Assembly: GCA_012518905.1 (NCBI GenBank)
Contig: JAAYRF010000149.1
Span: 1 to 36,396 of the forward strand
Direction: 5' to 3'
Origin: Bacillota bacterium
GTDB lineage: Bacteria; Bacillota; Limnochordia; DTU087
DNA length: 36,396 nt
The notes beneath the pieces are model-generated. The model was not told the origin of the DNA. It saw only the letters and a list, made by a program, of their open reading frames with translations, and made no database searches. Shown here in pieces: positions 16,527-23,287 of this stretch. Position 1 is the first letter of the stretch. Every line of letters starts with the position of its first letter. The position numbers and the translations under genes were made by a program.

Positions 16527-18269
16527 ATGAGAATGTCCATGCTCCTGGCACCGACTCTCCGGGAGGTTCCGGCAGAGGCGGAGATCGCCAGTCATAAATT
16601 GATGCTAAGGGCAGGTTTGATGCGGAAAGCCGCAGCGGGGATTTATACGTATCTGCCCTTGGGGTATCGGACACTGCAGAAAATTGAAGCGATAATCAGA
16701 GAAGAAATGAACGCAGCTGACGGCCAGGAGGTTTTGCTCCCCATACTTCAGCCCGCTGAGCTATGGCACGAATCCAACCGGTGGGACGACTATGGTGAAG
16801 AGATGTTTAAGCTCAAAGACCGTAATGGGAGGCAGTTTTGCTTAGGCCCTACCCATGAAGAGATCATAACCGCCTTAGTGCGAACAGAGATTAGATCGTA
16901 TCGGCAATTGCCGTTGCTTTTATATCAAATTCAAAACAAATACCGTGATGAGATCCGACCTCGGTTTGGCATAATGCGGGGTAGAGAATTTATCATGAAG
17001 GATCTCTATTCCTTTGACCGGGATGCCCAAGGACTCGATAAGAACTACTGGAAAATGTATCATGCCTATGAGCGAGTATTTGCCCGCTGTGGCCTAAAAA
17101 CTAGGCCTGTAGAGGCCGATCCCGGCGCCATCGGGGGCAACATGACCCATGAGTTTATGGCCCTAGCCGAAGCAGGCGAGGCGGAGATCGTCTATTGTTC
17201 ACATTGTGACTATGCAGCTAATGTGGAAAAAGCCCAGAGTGTTATCTCTTCGGGCAAGAAAACAGGAGTACTGGAGGGACTTGCCAAGGTATCTACTCCC
17301 AATATCCGCACGGTAGAGGAGTTAGGCGAGTTCTTGGGCCGCCCTGCCAGTGATATGATCAAGACCATGCTCTATCACAACAGCGATATGGTGGTAGCAG
17401 CTCTGGTCAGGGGGGATCATGCAGTCAATGACATCAAACTGGCTAGAGCAGTGGGGGTAATGGAGCTGGAATTGGCTGACCAAGCCACCATCGAGGAAGT
17501 TACCGGTGCTCCCATGGGATTTGCCGGTCCCGTTGGTCTCAAAGGCTGTCGTATCATCGCCGACCCTACAGTAATGGAGATGGAAAACGCGATTAGCGGC
17601 GGTAATGCAGTAGATGTGCACATGACTGGCGTCAACCCGGGCCGGGATTTCAAACCGGATCTGGTAATCGATATTCGCACTGCACAGCCCGGTGACTCTT
17701 GTCCCTGTGGTCAGGGTACCCTGATCGGGGCTCGGGGCATTGAAGTAGGACAAGTCTTTAAGCTTGGAACTAAGTATAGCCAGGCTCTGGGAGCCACATT
17801 CCTGGATGAGGCAGGCGAGGAAAATCTTCTGATTATGGGCTGCTATGGGATAGGTGTAACCAGGACTATGGCGGCGGTGGTGGAACAGTGCCACGACGAT
17901 GACGGCATAATCTGGCCCATGAGCCTCGCACCTTATCATGTAATCGTTGTACCGATTAACTATCGAGACGAGTCCCAGAAAGCGGTGGTGGATGCGCTGT
18001 ACGAAGACCTCACCATGGCTGGCATAGAAGTAGTGCTCGATGACCGTAATGAACGACCAGGCGTGAAGTTCAAAGATGCCGATCTAATAGGGTTTCCTAT
18101 CCGTATCACGGTAGGCCCCAGAACCCTTGAAAACAAAGAAGCAGAAGTTCGTCTCCGTAGCACTGGCGAGGAATACGTAATCCCTTTAAGTGAAGTGGTG
18201 ACCAATGCTAAAGAACGAATCAGAAGAGCTATCGAAGCAGAACTACCGGATAGCCGTCGAGGAAGATAA
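16527..18269 (+). CDS. proS: Prolyl-tRNA synthetase (bacterial type, with editing domain)
   Basis: ProRS charges tRNA-Pro. The 580-aa class II enzyme starts with the family pattern MRMSMLLAPTLREVPAEAEI; motif 1 region follows (LMLRAGLMRKAAAGIYTYLP), motif 2 lies around YRDEIRPRFGIMRGREFIMK, and motif 3 is in GCYGIGVTRTMAAVVEQ. An insertion (INS) domain at about 215-400 is present, so mischarged Ala-tRNA-Pro can be edited. The C-terminal anticodon-binding domain is at about 470-565. The ATG at 16527, after GGGGGTG, is preferred over the ATG at 16500, which lies in the promoter. It is the first gene of a unit with the glycosyltransferase and polC. Confidence 0.97.
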   Translation: MRMSMLLAPTLREVPAEAEIASHKLMLRAGLMRKAAAGIYTYLPLGYRTLQKIEAIIREEMNAADGQEVLLPILQPAELWHESNRWDDYGEEMFKLKDRNGRQFCLGPTHEEIITALVRTEIRSYRQLPLLLYQIQNKYRDEIRPRFGIMRGREFIMKDLYSFDRDAQGLDKNYWKMYHAYERVFARCGLKTRPVEADPGAIGGNMTHEFMALAEAGEAEIVYCSHCDYAANVEKAQSVISSGKKTGVLEGLAKVSTPNIRTVEELGEFLGRPASDMIKTMLYHNSDMVVAALVRGDHAVNDIKLARAVGVMELELADQATIEEVTGAPMGFAGPVGLKGCRIIADPTVMEMENAISGGNAVDVHMTGVNPGRDFKPDLVIDIRTAQPGDSCPCGQGTLIGARGIEVGQVFKLGTKYSQALGATFLDEAGEENLLIMGCYGIGVTRTMAAVVEQCHDDDGIIWPMSLAPYHVIVVPINYRDESQKAVVDALYEDLTMAGIEVVLDDRNERPGVKFKDADLIGFPIRITVGPRTLENKEAEVRLRSTGEEYVIPLSEVVTNAKERIRRAIEAELPDSRRGR

Positions 18270-18270
18270 G

Positions 18271-18915
18271 ATGTCTAGTATGGGTCAGCAAGTTGCAGCG
18301 GTTGTACCCGCCTATAACGAAGCACAGACCATAAGCCATGTGCTTGAGGTGTTGCAGCAGTGCCCCGAAATAGACGAAATCATTGTAGTTAACGATGGAT
18401 CTACCGACGACACTGCGGAGAAAGCCGCTGAGTTGGGGATCCGTGTAGTAAACTTGTATCCCAACCGAGGCAAAGGAGGCGCCATGCGGGCTGGGGTGAA
18501 AGCTTCATCCGCAGACATAATCTTATTCATTGATGCCGATCTGATAGGGCTTACCCATGCACACTGTCATGCTTTGCTAGAGCCAGTGCTGCAGGATGTG
18601 GCAGATATGACTGTGGGATTGTTTGAAGGAGGGCGGCCCGCGACAACCCTCGCACAGAAAGTAGCGCCATTTCTTTCTGGTCAGAGGGCTCTTCGTCGAG
18701 AGATCATCGAAGACATGCCCGAGCTAGATGACAGTGGCTATGGCGTGGATATTGCGATTTCCCGATATGCTGCATCTAAGAGTATTCGGGTGGAGAAGGT
18801 ACCGCTACAGGATGTATCCCAAATCATGAAGGAAGAAAAACAAGGTTTCGTCACCGGAGCGAAGAATCGCATGATGATGTACTGGGAGATCCTCAAGGTA
18901 CTGCGCACTAAGTGA
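18271..18915 (+). CDS. Family 2 glycosyltransferase
   Basis: This 215-aa protein is a single GT-A domain: the nucleotide-binding start VAAVVPAYNEAQTI, then DEIIVVNDGSTDDTAE, NRGKGGAMRAGV and the metal-binding DXD in LFIDADLIG. SGQRALRRE near the acceptor side resembles polyprenyl-phosphate and GpgS-like GT2 enzymes. It has no membrane segment, so it is a soluble or peripheral enzyme. Donor and acceptor cannot be told. The ATG at 18271 is one base after the proS stop, with GAGGAAG upstream, and the end overlaps polC by four bases (GTGA), so it is translationally linked to both. I do not know this gene between proS and polC in B. subtilis. Confidence 0.88.
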   Translation: MSSMGQQVAAVVPAYNEAQTISHVLEVLQQCPEIDEIIVVNDGSTDDTAEKAAELGIRVVNLYPNRGKGGAMRAGVKASSADIILFIDADLIGLTHAHCHALLEPVLQDVADMTVGLFEGGRPATTLAQKVAPFLSGQRALRREIIEDMPELDDSGYGVDIAISRYAASKSIRVEKVPLQDVSQIMKEEKQGFVTGAKNRMMMYWEILKVLRTK

Positions 18916-21900
18916 GATCTTGGATGGCAATAGTATTGGAAAGGACCCTTGATGTGGCTAGTGATGTAGTTATTTACGAGGTTATTCCCCAAACCAGGGG
19001 TCAGTGTTTGCTAGATTTTTTTCGGGCGGCCCAGCTTTCTCTAGACTGTGAAAGTATAGCCGCCCGAGCCATTGTAAGCCGAATCCTGGTTCACGCCAAG
19101 CGTCAAGCGTGGAGGATTTGCCTGGCCAATGGTAATGACCTACGCCCTCAGGATCTAAATGAATTGGGCGCAGCTTTGGTTGAAGCTGTTCCGGAGGTCT
19201 GCTCTGTCCAATTCAAGATCGAGGCAGACTCTGAGATCGACTCTGCCGGTGAACCTAAAGAAATGGCCGATTCAGACAATCAAGGTGGATATGATTTTCT
19301 CTCTGCCGATGAAGCTACTTATATGGCCTATATAATGGAGCAAGCGGCCCGAACTATAGATGCGGACCCCATCGAGGCTAAATCCCAGGCTAATGTAAAT
19401 GGCCCCGTTGTCTTAAAGGGCCGTCCCATCAGAGAAGAATCTCGGCCGATTTGTGAAATCATCGATGAAGAACGCTCCTACGTATTGGCGGGTGAGATTG
19501 CCTCCATAGACGAACGGGAACTGCGAAGCGGTAGGCGTTTGCTGCAAATCGATGTCACTGATTACAGTGATTCCCTCACCCTAAAAATTTTCGAAGAACA
19601 AGATGCCCCTCGACTCGTTGATAGTCTAACTAAAGGCCGTTGGATAAAAGCTCGGGGACCTATTCAGTGGGATAGATATACCCAGGAGCTTTCTATGCTA
19701 CCCAACGACATCCAGACACAGAAGACTCCAGAATATCTCGTGCGTCAAGATACTGCTCAAAAGAAGCGGATAGAACTGCATCTGCATAGCAAGATGTCAG
19801 CCATGGACGGAACGTTAGAGATAACTGAGGCGATCAAACTAGCGGCTGACTGGGGGCACAAGGCTATTGCCATTACAGACCACGGTGTTGTTCAGGGATT
19901 CCCAGAAGCCCATATGGCGGGTAAAAGAGCAGGTATAAAGGTGATCTACGGCATGGAAGGATACCTTGTGGATGAGGATGACCTTCGGGGACCTTCCTAC
20001 CACATAGTCTTGTTGGCGCGTAATCAAAGAGGATTGAGAAATCTTTATAAGTTAGTCTCCCTTTCCCACCTCAAGTATTTCTATCGCCGACCACGTTTGC
20101 CCCGTCGGCTGATTGCAGATTATCGAGAGGGACTCTTGATCGGCTCTGCATGTGAAGCCGGTGAAATCTACCAAGCTTGCCTCAAAGGAGCAAGTGAAGA
20201 AGAGCTGGTAAAGATTGCTCGATTTTACGACTACCTCGAGATCCAGCCCCTTAAGAACAACGCGTTCTTGGTGGGCAGTAGAGTCGAATCAGAACGAGAG
20301 CTAGAAGACATAAATCGCCGCATAGTAGCTTTAGGAACTAAGCTCGGCAAAGCAGTGGTGGCTACCGGTGATACCCATTTCTTACATCCCTGGGACGAGG
20401 TCTACCGACGCATCCTTATGGCGGGGCAGGGATACGAAGATGCTGAAAGACAAGCTCCGCTGTTTCTCCGCACGACCGGTGAGATGCTAGAAGAGTTTGC
20501 CTACCTAGGCAAAGAAACAGCCCAAGAAGTAGTCATTAATGGCCCCAATCGCGTCAACGAAATGATTGAAGATTTGCAGCCGGTTCCCGACGGTCTCTAC
20601 GCCCCTCAAATCGAAGGAGCCGATGACCGGGTACTAGCCATGACGTATGAAAGAGCCAAAGAGATCTACGGTAATCCACTACCGGAAATCGTTGAAGAGC
20701 GGATCGCAAAAGAACTAAGTGCCATAATAGGGAATGGCTTTGCCGTTCTTTACCTAATTGCCCACAAGCTAGTTAAGAAATCGCTGGATGATGGTTATCT
20801 AGTGGGCTCCCGGGGATCGGTAGGCTCTTCCCTCGTTGCTACTTTGAGCGGAGTTACAGAGGTCAACCCATTGCCTCCCCATTATGTATGTCCCCGTTGT
20901 CATGCCAGTCATTTCGTTTTAGACGGCTCTGTAGAGGCGGGTGTCGATCTAGAGGATCGCTGGTGTGAATGTGGCGAAATATACGAAAAACACGGGTTTG
21001 ACATACCTTTTGAAGTCTTCATGGGGTTCCACGGGGAGAAAGTTCCTGACATTGATCTTAACTTCTCCGGGGAATATCAGAGCGTTGTTCATAAGTATAC
21101 AGAGGAGCTCTTCGGTTCGGAACACGTTTTTCGAGCAGGTACGATAGGTACTCTTGCCGAGAAAACGAGCTATGGCTTTGTGCTAAAATACTTGGAGAGC
21201 AAGGGGCAAACTTCAAGAACTGCGGAGATCAACCGATTAGTACGGGGCTGTACCGGTGTCCGTCGTACTACCGGGCAGCACCCTGGTGGGATGATCGTTG
21301 TACCGGAAGGCCACGATATCCATGAGTTTACGCCTGTGCAACATCCTGCCAATGATGGCAAATCGGGAATCATTACCACACATTTTGATTACAATGCTAT
21401 TAGCGAACAATTAGTCAAGCTAGATATTCTAGGCCATGATGACCCCACCATGATCAGAATGCTGGAAGACGCTACTGGCATAGATGCACTGAGCATCCCT
21501 TTAAATGATCCTCCTACAATGGCGTTGTTTTCTTCATTGGAGTCTCTGGGATTGACCCCGGAGGAGCTTGGTACCACTGTCGGTACTTTAGGGATACCGG
21601 AGTTCGGCACACGGTTTGTCCGGCAGATGCTAGAGGACACTCGGCCCAATACCTTTGGGCAGCTGGTTCGTATCTCGGGACTTTCCCACGGAACCAATGT
21701 TTGGGCAAATAATGCTCAGGATTTAATTCGAAGCGGCATAACAGATCTGGAGCATGCCATCGCCACCAGAGATGATATCATGAATTATCTCATTCAGCTG
21801 GGCATGGAACCCCAGACAGCTTTCCAGATCATGGAGAGGGTACGCAAAGGTAGAGGCCTAAGGCCAGAGGACGAGCAGGCTATGCAAGAGGCCGGCGTGC

Positions 21901-22466
21901 CAACCTGGTATCTTGAGTCATGCAGGAAGATCAGCTACCTTTTCCCCAAGGCCCATGCAGTGGCCTATGTAACCATGGCCTTTCGCATAGCATACTTCAA
22001 AGTCCATCACCCGTTGGCATTCTATGAAGCCTTCTTCACAATTCGCGCCGATGATTTTGACGTACAGCTGACAAGAGAAGGCATCCCTGGAGTCAGAAAG
22101 GCAATTGCTGCCATAATTGAAAAGGGCAGTTCCGCCAGTGCCAAGGAGAGGAATGTACTGACTGTTGCCGAGGTGATCCTGGAAGCAATGCTCCGGGGGA
22201 TTGAGTTCTTACCAGTAGACATCTATGAATCTCACCCCACCAATTTTCTTCAGCGGGACAGCAAACTGCTTCCACCACTGGCCGCGGTGCCTGGGGTAGG
22301 GCGAACAGCTGCATTGACCATAACCACTGGTCGACAGGAAGGGGAATTCGCCTCCTGGGAAGACTTAAGGCTAAGGTGTGGGGTAAGCAGAGCGGTAATC
22401 GAAGCGTTGGCCGCCCATGGAGCTTTGGATGGATTGCCAGAGTCATCGCAACTCTCCCTATTCTAG
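18912..22466 (+). CDS. polC: DNA polymerase III alpha subunit, PolC type, without the exonuclease domain
   Basis: PolC is the main replicative polymerase of low-GC Gram-positives. At 1184 aa it is ~250 shorter than the 1437-aa B. subtilis enzyme. Order: N-terminal domain (1-170), OB fold (about 190-265), PHP domain (about 285-500), zinc finger (C660, C663, C685, C687), palm with catalytic PDIDLNF (D713, D715) and LDILGHDDPT (D838), fingers, and the C-terminal end QLSLF that resembles a clamp-binding motif. The DEDD exonuclease, normally inserted in PHP, is absent: sequence passes directly from IKVIYGMEGYLVDEDD to YHIVLLARNQRGLRN at ~residue 350-365. PHP ligands H290, H292, D299, H324, E349, H364, C414, D487 and H489 are present. 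GTG start overlaps the glycosyltransferase; ATG 18924 is possible. Confidence 0.97.
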   Translation: MRSWMAIVLERTLDVASDVVIYEVIPQTRGQCLLDFFRAAQLSLDCESIAARAIVSRILVHAKRQAWRICLANGNDLRPQDLNELGAALVEAVPEVCSVQFKIEADSEIDSAGEPKEMADSDNQGGYDFLSADEATYMAYIMEQAARTIDADPIEAKSQANVNGPVVLKGRPIREESRPICEIIDEERSYVLAGEIASIDERELRSGRRLLQIDVTDYSDSLTLKIFEEQDAPRLVDSLTKGRWIKARGPIQWDRYTQELSMLPNDIQTQKTPEYLVRQDTAQKKRIELHLHSKMSAMDGTLEITEAIKLAADWGHKAIAITDHGVVQGFPEAHMAGKRAGIKVIYGMEGYLVDEDDLRGPSYHIVLLARNQRGLRNLYKLVSLSHLKYFYRRPRLPRRLIADYREGLLIGSACEAGEIYQACLKGASEEELVKIARFYDYLEIQPLKNNAFLVGSRVESERELEDINRRIVALGTKLGKAVVATGDTHFLHPWDEVYRRILMAGQGYEDAERQAPLFLRTTGEMLEEFAYLGKETAQEVVINGPNRVNEMIEDLQPVPDGLYAPQIEGADDRVLAMTYERAKEIYGNPLPEIVEERIAKELSAIIGNGFAVLYLIAHKLVKKSLDDGYLVGSRGSVGSSLVATLSGVTEVNPLPPHYVCPRCHASHFVLDGSVEAGVDLEDRWCECGEIYEKHGFDIPFEVFMGFHGEKVPDIDLNFSGEYQSVVHKYTEELFGSEHVFRAGTIGTLAEKTSYGFVLKYLESKGQTSRTAEINRLVRGCTGVRRTTGQHPGGMIVVPEGHDIHEFTPVQHPANDGKSGIITTHFDYNAISEQLVKLDILGHDDPTMIRMLEDATGIDALSIPLNDPPTMALFSSLESLGLTPEELGTTVGTLGIPEFGTRFVRQMLEDTRPNTFGQLVRISGLSHGTNVWANNAQDLIRSGITDLEHAIATRDDIMNYLIQLGMEPQTAFQIMERVRKGRGLRPEDEQAMQEAGVPTWYLESCRKISYLFPKAHAVAYVTMAFRIAYFKVHHPLAFYEAFFTIRADDFDVQLTREGIPGVRKAIAAIIEKGSSASAKERNVLTVAEVILEAMLRGIEFLPVDIYESHPTNFLQRDSKLLPPLAAVPGVGRTAALTITTGRQEGEFASWEDLRLRCGVSRAVIEALAAHGALDGLPESSQLSLF

Positions 22467-22468
22467 GT

Positions 22469-22493
22469 CTTTTGGCCTTTAGCTTTTGGCCTT
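22469..22493 (+). repeat. 11-base direct repeat upstream of the rimP promoter
   Basis: CTTTTGGCCTT occurs at 22469-22479 and again at 22483-22493, 14 bases apart, just after the polC stop and 11 bases before the -35 box of the next promoter. It could be an activator or repressor site, or chance. No T-run terminator for polC is seen here. Confidence 0.4.
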
Positions 22494-22503
22494 GGAACAA
22501 GTC

Positions 22504-22532
22504 TTGTCAAGGCATTGCGAACGTGGTATACT
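22504..22532 (+). promoter_or_regulatory. SigA-type promoter for the rimP-nusA-infB operon
   Basis: TTGTCA (22504-22509) and TATACT (22527-22532) are 17 bases apart, with extended TG (TGgTATACT). Transcription should start near 22539, which gives a ~260-base leader before rimP. Confidence 0.8.
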
Positions 22533-22538
22533 GTGAAT

Positions 22539-22799
22539 GGAGAAGTCCGCGCTGCATTCTTTGTCGTGATGGACGGGACCTGGCGCGGCCTTGCTTTTGT
22601 CAATGATTTGTCTCGTGGAAAGAGTGGGTCATACCCACTCTTTCGTACTAGAAGGGAAACCTTAAGTTATGGCTTCAAAGGAGTGTGGTGATCTATAGGT
22701 ACCTGGTAGTAGGACCATTACATAGATCTAGCATGTGAATGATATCGGCGAAGGAGACTAGTGAATAGATTAGTCTTTTTGAGAAACGGGGGATAGACT
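22539..22799 (+). promoter_or_regulatory. Long structured leader of the rimP-nusA operon
   Basis: This stretch without a gene can form four hairpins: CCGCGC (22547-22552) with GCGCGG (22583-22588); a perfect 12-bp stem 22618-22629 with 22633-22644 (GAAAGAGTGGGT, loop CAT); GATCTAT (22691-22697) with ATAGATC (22724-22730); and a terminator-like stem at 22755-22780. No known riboswitch consensus was recognised. In B. subtilis I recall that nusA is autoregulated by attenuation, so NusA control of this leader is a fair inference. Confidence 0.55.
22755..22780 (+). terminator. Probable attenuator hairpin before rimP
   Basis: AGACTA (22755-22760) pairs with TAGTCT (22771-22776); two more pairs, one of them G-U, extend it to 8 bp with a 6-base loop, and a run of five T ends at 22780. 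The stem is AT-rich, thus a weak terminator of the kind that often depends on NusA. It is 19 bases before the rimP start. Confidence 0.5.
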
Positions 22800-23264
22800 A
22801 TGGGGCGTCAAAGTACAGAAGCTATTGTGACTCAGTTAGCGGAGGAGATCATGGCTGATTACCCAGAGCTCGAATTGGTAGATGTAAATTATGCTAAGGA
22901 AGGTGCTACCTGGGTTCTGCGAGTGTTTATTGATAAGGAAGCCGGTGTAGACTTGGAAGACTGTGAAAAAGTAAGTCGTCGACTGAGTGCAAGCCTAGAC
23001 GAGGTAGACCCTATACCCGGCAGCTATTCTCTGGAGGTATCATCACCGGGACTGGAAAGGCCTCTTACCAAGGACGCTCACTTTCAGAGGTTTGCCGGAA
23101 AGCTGGTTTCAGTTAGAACCTATGCTCCGTTCCAAGGCAGCAAACAATGGAAAGGACGCTTAATGGGTTTGGTCGATGGCGCCATCACCGTAGAGGTCGA
23201 TGGCGAAGTTATTAAGATTCCTCGAGACCAGGTCGCCAAGGCCAACCTGGCTATAGAGTTTTAG
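22800..23264 (+). CDS. rimP: Ribosome maturation factor RimP
   Basis: RimP (YlxS in Bacillus) assists 30S subunit assembly, mainly around S12. The 154-aa protein shows the N-terminal alpha/beta domain with ELVDVNYAKEGATWVLRVFI and DLEDCEKVSRRLSASLDEVD, the conserved SYSLEVSSPGLERPLTK, and a C-terminal SH3-like beta barrel from about residue 95 (LVSVRTYAPFQGSKQWKGRL). Length and motifs are typical. The ATG has GGGGGA seven bases upstream. It is the first gene of the nusA operon, as in most bacteria. Confidence 0.97.
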   Translation: MGRQSTEAIVTQLAEEIMADYPELELVDVNYAKEGATWVLRVFIDKEAGVDLEDCEKVSRRLSASLDEVDPIPGSYSLEVSSPGLERPLTKDAHFQRFAGKLVSVRTYAPFQGSKQWKGRLMGLVDGAITVEVDGEVIKIPRDQVAKANLAIEF

Positions 23265-23287
23265 GTGAAAACAGGAGGGCACTTTAG

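Noticed and set aside
17322-17939. 205-codon minus-strand frame inside proS
   Set aside because: Shadow of the editing and catalytic domains of ProRS.
22376-22606. 76-codon plus-strand frame across the polC end and the rimP promoter
   Set aside because: It overlaps polC in another frame, covers the promoter and has no ribosome site; the hydrophobic stretch is chance.
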